This document shows positions 7,852 through 17,335 of a stretch of 64,000 bases of DNA, piece after piece (position 1 is the first letter of the stretch; each line of letters starts with the position of its first letter). The notes beneath the pieces were generated by a model. The model was not told where the DNA came from. It saw only the letters and a list, made by a program, of their open reading frames with translations, and did no database searches. Both the position numbers and the translations under genes were made by a program. This DNA comes from Escherichia sp. E4742 (GTDB lineage Bacteria; Pseudomonadota; Gammaproteobacteria; Enterobacterales; Enterobacteriaceae), in contig NZ_CP040443.1 of the NCBI RefSeq assembly GCF_005843885.1, positions 992,001-1,056,000 on the forward strand, written 5' to 3'.

Positions 7852-8765
7852 TTTTTCAGCTCCAGTTGGTCTTTAATTTGCTCCTGAAGAATAACACCAG
7901 CTCCTTCAGAGCCAACAGAAGAACCAATGTTCCCAGAAATCTCTGGAGCTGGGTTTAGTGGTAAAGGTTTGCTAACCCCCTTACCTATATCAATCCACTC
8001 CCAGTTTTTCCAGCCAGGATTAATTACATTTTCTAATGGGCGTTGGATAATTTTTCCTACGCCATATCCAATCCCCGAACCAGCCCCATTGATTAGTGCA
8101 CCCGACAGCGGATCTTTATTGTCAATCCAGTTACCCAGCGCACCACCTGCCGCATTCCAGCCCACAGTTCCCACTAGGCCATTACCCATGCTGAACACAT
8201 TCACCCAGCCTGCAATGGCTGCGTTTGCCGGATCTACAGTACCATCAGCCAGATAACTGATACCAGCATTCGCACTTGCTCCCAGTCCCCACATTGCCTG
8301 AGCGCTACCGGGGAGTAGTGCCACTGTACCTGTTGCCAGAGCCAGCCCTACAGCATCCCGCTCATTCATTGCTTTCTGGCAGGCGGCACCGGAAGGGTTA
8401 TCAGCACATGTCGCCATGTCGATACCATGCTGGCGTATCCACGCAGCCTGAGTATCTTCACTACCGCCAAGTAAATTATTCTCAACTGTCGTCTTACCTG
8501 ACTGTGCGCCGGCTACCGCTGAAGCCTCCGAGTCTCCCACCAGACCACCGGCCAGACCGGCAGCAACCGTTGCCAGTGTTGAGACCGTCTGTTTCTCTGT
8601 CTCGCTCAGTTCACTCACCGGCTTACCGTACATCTGTGTGGCTATTATCCCAACCACTTCACCGGTGGCTGCACCTGCGGCACCGGCAAGGGCGTTATTA
8701 CCCTGTGCCACCGCCAGTGCAGCATTCACCACGGCATGAGCAGCCACATTTGCAGCCTTATTCAC
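7848..8765 (-). CDS. cdiA: CdiA C-terminal part: pretoxin, VENN motif and toxin
   Basis: The last 305 residues of CdiA, separated from the rest by a one-base frameshift at a run of G. The open frame starts with GTG at 8765, overlapping the TGA that ends the upstream part. Residues 1-95 are the pretoxin domain (AVAQGNNALAGAAGA to TTVENN). After VENN come a Cys-containing linker (ATCADNPSGAACQK), a Gly/Ala-rich hydrophobic stretch and a soluble tail ending QIKDQLELKK. The post-VENN region is the delivered toxin; no nuclease motif is evident and the Gly/Ala-rich part fits a membrane-active toxin. Expressed alone it would lack the secretion signals. Confidence 0.75.
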   Translation of the reverse strand: MNKAANVAAHAVVNAALAVAQGNNALAGAAGAATGEVVGIIATQMYGKPVSELSETEKQTVSTLATVAAGLAGGLVGDSEASAVAGAQSGKTTVENNLLGGSEDTQAAWIRQHGIDMATCADNPSGAACQKAMNERDAVGLALATGTVALLPGSAQAMWGLGASANAGISYLADGTVDPANAAIAGWVNVFSMGNGLVGTVGWNAAGGALGNWIDNKDPLSGALINGAGSGIGYGVGKIIQRPLENVINPGWKNWEWIDIGKGVSKPLPLNPAPEISGNIGSSVGSEGAGVILQEQIKDQLELKK

Positions 8766-11700
8766 CTCCCCGTAACCGGGTCTGTGGTCATGGTTTTCAC
8801 CACTTCAGCCAGATACGGCGCTGCACCACCTGCCAGGGCTGCACTCAGATTACCGCCGGCCAGTCCCTGTACCGCTGCCGTTGCGGCCTGTATCGCCTGC
8901 TGGTATTTGCCTCCCGTTCCAAAACCTGAGGCCGCCATACCGTTATTGTAGGCCCGCTGTGCCACATCCTGTTCCGTAAACGGTTTTCCTGCTGCTTCAA
9001 GTTCTGCGCGGGCCTGATTCAGTGCTGCCGGGTCCCGCTTCGCTTTCTCACCGGCTATCTGTCCTTCCGTTCTGGCAATATCTGCCACCTGGTTACCAAT
9101 CTCACCAATGAGTTGCGCCTGCTGCAATCGCTGCTGCTCTTTTTCCCTGTCAAAGATGGGGGACAGCGTCTGATTTGCATGTGCTGCGTCACGGTTCAGG
9201 TCTGCCACATCCTGTTTCTGGCTCTGCGTATCCCGGATGGTGATGTTCCCGGCAGACACTGCCGACTGCGTGGTACTGTCCGCATGGCCTTCATGATTTG
9301 CACCGACCAGCAGATTGTTTGCCATGTTCCCCAGGAAATTTCCGGCAACACTGCCACCGGTACTGAGCCCTGCACTCTGATGTTCCGTTTTAAAGTCGGC
9401 CCGGTTTTCAATGTCACTGAAGCTCAGTGTGCCGGTATCCAGCCGGTTTTTATCTGCCGTTGCCGTGGACGCAATCACCGCACCGTTCAGTTGCGTATGC
9501 TGTCCGGTAGTGACATCAAACCCGCCCCTGCCGGCAAAAATCCCCGTCTGCTCCTGTACACTGTCGTAGTTACTGTGCATTTTATCCCGGCTGAGGTTCA
9601 CACTCGCCGAACCGCTCATGGACCCGAAAGTGAAGCTGCCTCCGGCGCTGGCATTCTGCTGTTTACTGTCATAACGGTCACTGTCCTGCTCACTGGTCAG
9701 TGTCAGATGGCGACCGGCATCCACTTTCACCGTTTCACCGCCAGCCTGCGCGCCGGTAAGCGTGGTGTCCCGCCCGCTGATAATGGTCAGCTGTTTTCCC
9801 GCATCCACCGTGGTTTCTGTATGGGTGGTACCGTTGCCTTTTTCACTGCCCTTACCCTGGTTTGCGCTGGCTGAAACACTGATACCAGGCCCTCCGGAGC
9901 CCACACCAACACCGACACCCACGCTGCCACCACTGGATGTGTTCTTTCCTTCCAGCTTTGACGTGTTTTCTGCTGATACCAGATTCACGTCACGGTTTGC
10001 CTGCAGCAGAACGTTGTTCCCGGCCTTTATCTGACCGCCCTGTATCGTCAGGTCACCATCCACGCCCTTCACGCCGGAGCCGGTGGCCTGAATACTGAGA
10101 TTATTACCTGCGGTCAGTGTACTGCCCTTCGCCACCGTCTGCTCTGACTGCTGTTCTGATTTCGAAGACTGACTGCCGTAAGAGAGGCTGATACCCACGG
10201 TGTTATTCTTTCTGGCATTGGCTCCCTGTGCTTCTGCCAGTCGTCCGGCCTGCACGGCCTGAGCCCCCGAGAGCGCGGCCTTCACCCCCTGCAGGGCTTC
10301 AAGCCGGCTGTTTCCGGCAGATTTCGCCGCCTGTACGGTCTCCACCGTCGTATTCAGGGCGCTGCCCGCTGTGCCGGACAGGGCAAGCGTCAGACCGGAG
10401 GTTTTCTGCTCCACCGTATGTGTCTGTACATGCTGGTCTGTGGCGGCGGTAATGCTGACCTCCTTACCGCTGAGTGCCATGTCCCTGCCGGCAATCAGGT
10501 CAGAGCCGTTGACGGTCAACCGGTTACCTGCCTGAAGGGAAACATCACCGTGAACACTCCCCACCGTGCTGCCTTTCTGTGTGGTGTCTGTTGCGGCGTC
10601 CGTGACTTTCAGACTCTGGCTGCCCATGCTGAATCCCACACCTCCGGAGCTCATCAGCCCGGATTTTTTCTCCTGTTTCAGGTGTGTATCACGGTTGCTT
10701 TCTGTCAACGTTCCTATACTCAGGTTATTTCCGGCAGCCAGGGAGACACGGTTATCCCCGACCACACTGCTGCCCGTGACGTTCAGATTATGTCCGGCGC
10801 CGATACTGACCGTATCCCCGTTCAGTTCACTGCCCGTCATGGTCCGGCGGTCAGTGACATCATGCGTGGTTGTGGTGGTTTTCGATAACATCCCGCTGCT
10901 GCCGGTCACTTTATGGTATTCATCCAGCGAGCGGGTATTCTGTGCGCCGGTCAGCGTCACGTCATGACCCGCCATCAGGGCCAGGCCTTTCTGAGCTGAC
11001 AGCGATGCCGCCTGTGACGTCATATCCCGTCCGGCGGTCAGCGTGACATCACCGTTACCGGCAAGCGTGCTGCCCGTACTCTGTGTGACGCCCTGCGACA
11101 GACGATTATTTTTATCCCAGGTAATATGGTCCTGCGCGGATGTGGTCACTGTGGAAAGCGTCATATCCCTGCCCGCACTGAGTTGCGTCAGGCTGTCCTT
11201 ACCCTGATTCACCACCGTTGCTGCCGTCAGATTCATATCCCGTCCGGCCTGCAGCACCAGTCTGCCCTGGTCATTCTGCACATATACGCCAGCCACACTG
11301 TCGATGCTGGTACGTTCAAAATGGTTCTGTCCGGCGTCACTCTGTGCCGTACGGGTGGTGGTGGTCAGACTGATATCCCGTCCGGCCATCGCCAGCAGGC
11401 TGTCCGTGGCCTGCAGCAGCCCGCCGGTACTGTTAATATCCGTCCGGGCCATCAGGCTGACATTTGCTCCCTGAATGGTGCCGGCCTGGTTGTGAATGTT
11501 TTCTGCACTGAGCTGCACGGTCTGCTTCCCGGCCAGTTTACCGCTGTTAAACAGGTCACCATCCAGCTTCATCACCATGTCCCTGCCGGCAATCAGCGCA
11601 CCGGCACTGTTCACATCACCGGGTTTTACACGGGCATACACCTGAGGTACCTGAACCGTCTGCGTGCTGCCGTCCGGCAGCGTCACCGTGGTGTTAACCA

Positions 11701-14700
11701 GCCAGACAATATCACCGGTCAGTAACGCCATCTGCTCAGCAGTCAGCGCCACACCTGGTGTCAGGTTGTATTGCTTACCAAATGCAATACCCGCATCCAT
11801 TAACGCCTTAAACTGCTCTTCATCATTACTGTATCCGTCCAGGTACCGTTGCCCGGTCAGAGCGACAACCTGCTCACGAATCAGACGCTGTTCGTAAAAG
11901 CCGTCACCCAGGCGTTTGAGCATGTTATCCCCGTTCTGAGAAAACGCCTTCTGCATGTAATCACTGCCCAGCCACGTCTTCTGGTTCGTAAAACGCGGGT
12001 CCGTTTCAACCAGATATGGCACATTCACTGCCGGATTTGTTTTAAACAGGCTGCTGTCCGGCAGACGGGTATCCGGCCCGGCAACATGGATACTGCCCTG
12101 AGGTGCGCTGACTTCAAACTGCTGCCCCGGCAACAGAATGACCGGTTCACCGGCTGACACCACCGGGCGAAGCGGTATCTGGTCAGTAGCGGCTACTGTC
12201 GCATCCACATTTCCGGTCAGTCCTGTCTGTACATCCGTTCCCTGTGGCTTCAGGGGAGAAAGCGTGACCTGGCTGCCCTGAACCTGTCCGTGGCTGGTGA
12301 GCTCTCCCGGCTTCAGCGTGATGGTCTGAATTACAGTGGGCGGAGTGTACTGAGAGGTTTTCTCCCCCTGCTTATCCTTTCCTTTTTTCCTGATACGGTA
12401 ATAATACGTGGATGTTCCTGAGTCCGTAACATGGCGCTCTCCGCTGACACTGACGTTTTCCACATCACCGGCCTGCATATCCAGCAGGCCACCTGCAACA
12501 ACCTGACTCTTATCATTAAGCAGTTTGTCTGCCACAATCGTCATGCCGGCACCGGACAGAATTTTCCCCGGGTCGGATTCTTTTACCCGGGTTTCTTCCA
12601 CGGTACGGGTGTAATCATACTGCGTGAATTTATCTCTGGCGCCTTCCGGTGTATGCAGTTTTTTCAGTGAGTTACTGGAATCGTTATCCACATAAACGCC
12701 CGGTTCACCGGCGCTCCAGCGTTTATCTGAGCCGCTGAGCTGATACTCAGTCACCTTTTCCGTGGAAACCACCACGCGCTCCGTGGTGAAATGGTCATTG
12801 ACGTTATTGATTTGTCCGGCACTCAGTACCAGATATCCGGCGGCTTCAATAGTGGCACTGTGATTATTCAGTACACCGGCTTTCCCCGTGGCGGCACCAT
12901 TCGCATCCAGCATGCCACCAGTATGCATATCACCTGCACTGTAAATCAGGCTGTGCGTCCGGTTATTCAGGGTCTGTACCCCTAAGTCCACACGCTCACG
13001 CCCGGCCAGCGTCGCCGCCACGCCATTTTCTTCCAGATTATTAAATGTGGCAGCACTGACACCAACAGCATCGCCGTAGATTCGCCCGGTACCGGAATTC
13101 GTCAGGGTGTTCGCCTGAAGATGCGTATATTTCCCGTCAATCAGCCCACGGTTCAGCAGTGTGTCCGTCACGTTAAGCCAGGTCTGCCCGGCACTGATTT
13201 CACCTTTCTCTGTGTTTTCAAGGCGGATGCTGTTCAGGTCAAGCCGGCTGCCTGCCAGCAGGCTGCCGGTATTAGAGACATCGCCATTAACGGAAAGCGT
13301 AAGGTTTCCGTTCGCAATAGTCTGACCACTGTTGCTGAACGTTGTGTTACTTTTCAGCGTCATATCGCCCAGCGAAAGCAGTTTCCCGTCACCACCGAGC
13401 TGACCGGCATCCACAGATACTGACTGCCCGGCCTTAACCACGCCGTCACGGTTCGAAAACGTCAGCTGACGGCCACTGACAGACAATGTCGCGCCGGAAG
13501 AGAGCACGCCATCATTATTACTGAGCGTCCTGTCTGCCATAACCGTAAGCGCCCTGTCTGCCAGAATACTGCCCTCCAGGTTATCAAGGTCCTGCGTCGT
13601 GATGTGTATTGTCTGCGCTTCCAGCCCCTGGCCGGTATTCTGCGTGTGGCGATTGATAAACTGCAGGGCGTTCAGCGTAATGGCAGAACCACTGCGAATC
13701 AGACCAGAGACGTTGTCCACAACGCCCCGTACACTGTCGAACAGAATGTCGCCCACAGACTGTATCTGTCCATGGCTGTTCTGCAGGCCTCCCGTATGCA
13801 GACGGAGTTCACCTTCACTGACCAGCCGGCCACCCTCACGGTTATCCAGCGAGGTGGTGCTCAGGTCAGCTGTCGTTTTCGTCCCCACGGTCCCACCCCG
13901 GTTATCCATTGCTCCGGTACTGACAGTCAGTTCCTGCAGGCTGTTCAGCGTACCGCCTCTGTTATCCAGCGTCTGGCCTGCGGTATTAATGCTGATGCCT
14001 TTCCCCTGAATAAGACCTGACTGATTGTTCAGCGCCTGGCTGTTCCAGCCGAGCAGACCGTTTGCCACCACCTGACCGGATGTATTGTTAACCACGCCTG
14101 CAGTCAGGGACAGAGCATCTCCCGACAAAAGCACACCGGCAGTGCTGTCCAGTGTGCCGGCATTCAGCGTCATCGGCCCCTGACTGATAACACCGCCCCG
14201 GTCACCACTGTTACGGTTACTCAGTGTGTCAGCACGGAGATTCAGCGATGCACCGCTCTGTATCAGGCCGCCGGCATCGTTGATGATATCCGTCGAGGAA
14301 AGGGTCAGTGACTGCTGTGCCACCAGTCTGCCACCCTGATTATCAGAGCGGGTGACATCCAGCCTGCTGTTACCGTTGCTGACCACCGTCCCCTGCTGAT
14401 TTTCCAGCACATTCAGGTGCGCATTCAGGTCTCTGCCGGCGGCAAGCGTCCCTTCCTGATTACTGACATCACCACCACTCAGCAACATATCCGTCCCGGC
14501 CTTCAGTGCGCCTTTCTGGTTCATCAGCGTACCTGACGATATCTGCAATGACGCCTTACTCCCCAGCACGCCCTGACGGTTATCGAGCGTTCCGGTGTTC
14601 AGGGTCATATCCTTCTGACCCGCCATAAATCCCTGCTGGTTATTCAGCATACCGGCCCGCACTGTCAGGGTACCGGCGCTGCTGATACCACCCCGTGTTT

Positions 14701-16783
14701 TCGTGTTCCGGTTACTGAGAACCCCGTTCTGTACATCCAGCGTCATGTCACTGCCGGACTGAATCAGACCATCATCAGAGACCAGTTCGCTGCCTGACAC
14801 AGACAGCGTTTTCTGTGAAAGCAGTCTGCCGGACGTATTATCCAGCGCACCATCCAGCGTCACAGACAGCCCGTCAGACACCACCGTACCCTGGTGGTTA
14901 TTCAGACTCCCTGCCGAAATATCCAGCCTGCCGGCGGACTCCATTCGTCCCTCAGTATTGCTGACAGCCTGCTGTGTTTTTATCCTGCCCGTTCCGGCAG
15001 CAGCTGAAATCAGTCCGTTGTCGTTATTCAGCGCCTGTGTATTAATCAGGATGTCACGGCTGGCAATCAGACTTCCCTGCTGGTTATCCACGGCGCCGGT
15101 TGTCCTCACCTGCAGACTACCTGACTGCGCCGCCTGCACTTTCCCCTTGCGATTATCAAGGCTCAGTGCATCCAGGCGCACCGCGCCATTTGCCGCAAGC
15201 AGCCCTTCCCGGTTATCCACACCTCCCGGCAGGTTCAGTGAAAAATCCCCTGTTCCCGTCTGAATCAGTTTACCCCTGTGGTTTGACAGGCTCTGTGCTG
15301 ATATCTGCAGTGTGTCGGCATTTATCGTGCCGTCATTATTGCTGAACTGCCCGGCAGTCCGGGCGGAAAGCGTACCGGCACTCAGTTGCGCATTCTGTGT
15401 GGACAGATTTCCACTGGTTGCATCCAGCTCAGTATGTTGTCCCTGTATCCGGCTGTTGCTTAAATCCAGCCCCTGCCCCTTCAGTTGCATGTCCCCACCG
15501 GACAGAACCTGTCCGTGTGCCGCCAGTTCGCCGGTGGTACTGACAGTCAGGTTGCCCGCTGCCGCCAGACGTCCGTCATCTTTCACCCCGGCGGCCAGCA
15601 GACTCCGCTCACCGCCGGTCAGACGCGCTGTCTGAATCCGGGTGTTGCGACGTGATGCCACAGAGCCTGTATGGGTGAAGACACCATCACTCTGTATCTG
15701 CGTATCCTGCCCCGCATAAACAGAACCACTGTTATGCAGCTCCCGGGTTGTCGCCAGATGCACATCCGTTTTCGCACTGATACTGCCACTGTTTTCAATA
15801 CGTCCGTCAGCCGTCAGGGTAACCGCCCCTGCCTGCGCACCAATATGACCGGCGTTACGAACACCCACCCCCGTTTCCGTACCGACAAGGCGAATTTTTC
15901 CGGCATACATTCCGCCAAGACTGGCCACATCCAGTGCCATCTGAGGCTGTGAAGAGACATCACCGGTCTTTTTCTCAATCTGCCCGTGCGCGATATCCAC
16001 ATTGTTACGTCCTGTGGTCACTTTCAGATCCTGCGCCCAGATACCCGCATTAATCTTCACAGACCGGGCAATGATATCGGTATAATCCGTGCGCGAAGCA
16101 TCCATACCTTTGCCCGTAACCTGAATCTCACCACGTTCAACACTGAATCCGGTCAGACTGCCGTTTTTCATCTGCGGCTGCCCCGTGGTCAGCGTGGCCC
16201 GGTTCGCATTAATAAAACCGCACCCGTCGCAACTGATGCCGGCCGGGTTCGCAATCACCACCAGCGCCTTTTTCCCGGCAACCTCAACAAAACCGTTCAA
16301 CTGGCTGGGATTGCGACTGTTCACTTCATTAAGAATGATTCTGGCCTCTCCCTTCGCCAGCCACGGGTTCCCGGCCACCATGCCACCCAGTTGAGTCTGC
16401 ACATTGTTATGGGCATTATTCAGAATGACGCCCTGGTTACCGACGTCGAACTGGCCGTATGTATTATGTGAAACCCCGCCGGCAGAAGGCGTCTGAATAT
16501 TCACCTGCGGAATGCCGCTGGCCGTCTGCGTAATCGTGGGTTGCTGATGCCCCGGTGCGCCATGGTCTGCGACAATGCCTGCAGCACTGACAGAATGCAC
16601 CATCCCCGAAGCCAGCCACAAAGAGAATGCAAGCGGCGTGACACGGCAGATACGTTGCCTGTGTGGATATCCTGTGCGGGAGGACAGTGATGTACCGGCG
16701 CGACCGGAACGGGCAATATCTGCCACCACCATCAGCATTCCCCGGGCTTTGTTAAAAATAATGCGGTAACAATTTCTGTTCAT
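8762..16783 (-). CDS. cdiA: CdiA contact-dependent inhibition exoprotein, frameshifted
   Basis: A 2673-residue two-partner secretion effector. It has an extended signal peptide (about residues 1-68, cleavage near HSVSAA) and a TPS/haemagglutination domain (about 75-320, with NPNG-like sites and CDGCGFINANRATLTTG). A long FHA-1 repeat region (about 330-1250) is followed by a receptor-binding/YP region (about 1300-1640, with YLVETDPRFTNQKTWLG), then FHA-2 repeats to about 2450. The frame ends TTDPVTGR-stop where relatives read TGEVNKAAN. Loss of one G at 8767-8770 explains this, so the toxin is cut off unless frameshifting occurs or the base is an assembly error. Exported through CdiB. Confidence 0.9.
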   Translation of the reverse strand: MNRNCYRIIFNKARGMLMVVADIARSGRAGTSLSSRTGYPHRQRICRVTPLAFSLWLASGMVHSVSAAGIVADHGAPGHQQPTITQTASGIPQVNIQTPSAGGVSHNTYGQFDVGNQGVILNNAHNNVQTQLGGMVAGNPWLAKGEARIILNEVNSRNPSQLNGFVEVAGKKALVVIANPAGISCDGCGFINANRATLTTGQPQMKNGSLTGFSVERGEIQVTGKGMDASRTDYTDIIARSVKINAGIWAQDLKVTTGRNNVDIAHGQIEKKTGDVSSQPQMALDVASLGGMYAGKIRLVGTETGVGVRNAGHIGAQAGAVTLTADGRIENSGSISAKTDVHLATTRELHNSGSVYAGQDTQIQSDGVFTHTGSVASRRNTRIQTARLTGGERSLLAAGVKDDGRLAAAGNLTVSTTGELAAHGQVLSGGDMQLKGQGLDLSNSRIQGQHTELDATSGNLSTQNAQLSAGTLSARTAGQFSNNDGTINADTLQISAQSLSNHRGKLIQTGTGDFSLNLPGGVDNREGLLAANGAVRLDALSLDNRKGKVQAAQSGSLQVRTTGAVDNQQGSLIASRDILINTQALNNDNGLISAAAGTGRIKTQQAVSNTEGRMESAGRLDISAGSLNNHQGTVVSDGLSVTLDGALDNTSGRLLSQKTLSVSGSELVSDDGLIQSGSDMTLDVQNGVLSNRNTKTRGGISSAGTLTVRAGMLNNQQGFMAGQKDMTLNTGTLDNRQGVLGSKASLQISSGTLMNQKGALKAGTDMLLSGGDVSNQEGTLAAGRDLNAHLNVLENQQGTVVSNGNSRLDVTRSDNQGGRLVAQQSLTLSSTDIINDAGGLIQSGASLNLRADTLSNRNSGDRGGVISQGPMTLNAGTLDSTAGVLLSGDALSLTAGVVNNTSGQVVANGLLGWNSQALNNQSGLIQGKGISINTAGQTLDNRGGTLNSLQELTVSTGAMDNRGGTVGTKTTADLSTTSLDNREGGRLVSEGELRLHTGGLQNSHGQIQSVGDILFDSVRGVVDNVSGLIRSGSAITLNALQFINRHTQNTGQGLEAQTIHITTQDLDNLEGSILADRALTVMADRTLSNNDGVLSSGATLSVSGRQLTFSNRDGVVKAGQSVSVDAGQLGGDGKLLSLGDMTLKSNTTFSNSGQTIANGNLTLSVNGDVSNTGSLLAGSRLDLNSIRLENTEKGEISAGQTWLNVTDTLLNRGLIDGKYTHLQANTLTNSGTGRIYGDAVGVSAATFNNLEENGVAATLAGRERVDLGVQTLNNRTHSLIYSAGDMHTGGMLDANGAATGKAGVLNNHSATIEAAGYLVLSAGQINNVNDHFTTERVVVSTEKVTEYQLSGSDKRWSAGEPGVYVDNDSSNSLKKLHTPEGARDKFTQYDYTRTVEETRVKESDPGKILSGAGMTIVADKLLNDKSQVVAGGLLDMQAGDVENVSVSGERHVTDSGTSTYYYRIRKKGKDKQGEKTSQYTPPTVIQTITLKPGELTSHGQVQGSQVTLSPLKPQGTDVQTGLTGNVDATVAATDQIPLRPVVSAGEPVILLPGQQFEVSAPQGSIHVAGPDTRLPDSSLFKTNPAVNVPYLVETDPRFTNQKTWLGSDYMQKAFSQNGDNMLKRLGDGFYEQRLIREQVVALTGQRYLDGYSNDEEQFKALMDAGIAFGKQYNLTPGVALTAEQMALLTGDIVWLVNTTVTLPDGSTQTVQVPQVYARVKPGDVNSAGALIAGRDMVMKLDGDLFNSGKLAGKQTVQLSAENIHNQAGTIQGANVSLMARTDINSTGGLLQATDSLLAMAGRDISLTTTTRTAQSDAGQNHFERTSIDSVAGVYVQNDQGRLVLQAGRDMNLTAATVVNQGKDSLTQLSAGRDMTLSTVTTSAQDHITWDKNNRLSQGVTQSTGSTLAGNGDVTLTAGRDMTSQAASLSAQKGLALMAGHDVTLTGAQNTRSLDEYHKVTGSSGMLSKTTTTTHDVTDRRTMTGSELNGDTVSIGAGHNLNVTGSSVVGDNRVSLAAGNNLSIGTLTESNRDTHLKQEKKSGLMSSGGVGFSMGSQSLKVTDAATDTTQKGSTVGSVHGDVSLQAGNRLTVNGSDLIAGRDMALSGKEVSITAATDQHVQTHTVEQKTSGLTLALSGTAGSALNTTVETVQAAKSAGNSRLEALQGVKAALSGAQAVQAGRLAEAQGANARKNNTVGISLSYGSQSSKSEQQSEQTVAKGSTLTAGNNLSIQATGSGVKGVDGDLTIQGGQIKAGNNVLLQANRDVNLVSAENTSKLEGKNTSSGGSVGVGVGVGSGGPGISVSASANQGKGSEKGNGTTHTETTVDAGKQLTIISGRDTTLTGAQAGGETVKVDAGRHLTLTSEQDSDRYDSKQQNASAGGSFTFGSMSGSASVNLSRDKMHSNYDSVQEQTGIFAGRGGFDVTTGQHTQLNGAVIASTATADKNRLDTGTLSFSDIENRADFKTEHQSAGLSTGGSVAGNFLGNMANNLLVGANHEGHADSTTQSAVSAGNITIRDTQSQKQDVADLNRDAAHANQTLSPIFDREKEQQRLQQAQLIGEIGNQVADIARTEGQIAGEKAKRDPAALNQARAELEAAGKPFTEQDVAQRAYNNGMAASGFGTGGKYQQAIQAATAAVQGLAGGNLSAALAGGAAPYLAEVVKTMTTDPVTGR

Positions 16784-16798
16784 TCTGATAAACCTGAC

Positions 16799-17326
16799 TT
16801 ATCTCTCCGGCACATCCACAGCAAGCGGGTGCTGCACACGCCACTGGCGCACCTCTTCACGACTGACCTGTGCACCCCGGAAATTCATCACCCGTAACCC
16901 GGTTTCATGTCCCCGGTGATATAACGAACGCCAGCACTGACGGGGAAAAATATCCTGCCGGACAAGACGACTCATATCCGGGGTATGTCCAAAAGGGGCA
17001 ACCCAGTCACAGACCCACATCCGGTCGCCACTGTTCCAGTCCGACTGAGGCATAAGAATTGCCGGCTGCGTAAGATAACGCGCCTCTGCCTCCTGGCTGA
17101 GCCAGGCCCAGCTCATGAAGAAAACAGGTCGCCCCTGCTCTGTTGTTATCACATACTGTCGGTGCTTAATCACCGGCAGCAGCAGGTCCGGCAGGGTATG
17201 CAATGGCGCATCACGATGCAGGGGGGAGTACATCCACAGCCACACGGCCGCCCCCAGGACTTCCGCCTCATTGACCGGCTCACCGGAATACAGGGGACTC
17301 AGAACGTCATATTTCCCGTTACGCAT
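16799..17326 (-). CDS. cdiC: CdiC, HlyC/RtxC-type lysyl acyltransferase
   Basis: A 175-residue protein of the toxin-activating acyltransferase family (HlyC-like): LGAAVWLWMYSPLHRDAPL gives the conserved N-terminal region with the catalytic-type histidine, FFMSWAWLSQEAE follows near residue 70, and WVCDWVAPFG is the motif around residue 105. Such enzymes move a fatty acyl chain from acyl-ACP to lysines. Between cdiB and cdiA the expected substrate is CdiA, as proposed for CdiC of other E. coli loci. It lies 15 bases upstream of cdiA and 9 bases downstream of cdiB, so the three form one operon. Confidence 0.85.
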   Translation of the reverse strand: MRNGKYDVLSPLYSGEPVNEAEVLGAAVWLWMYSPLHRDAPLHTLPDLLLPVIKHRQYVITTEQGRPVFFMSWAWLSQEAEARYLTQPAILMPQSDWNSGDRMWVCDWVAPFGHTPDMSRLVRQDIFPRQCWRSLYHRGHETGLRVMNFRGAQVSREEVRQWRVQHPLAVDVPER

Positions 17327-17335
17327 GAAATTTTC

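Noticed and set aside
13400..15700. Repeated DNA pattern that could be taken for a CRISPR or satellite array
   Set aside because: The repeats follow the ~20-residue FHA-1 beta-helix units of CdiA and are in frame; there are no uniform repeats with unique spacers.
8929..16769. Many plus-strand ORFs of 60-250 codons opposite cdiA
   Set aside because: They are antisense shadows of a long GC-rich, repetitive gene; composition is Arg/Pro/Cys-rich and no ribosome sites or families are seen.
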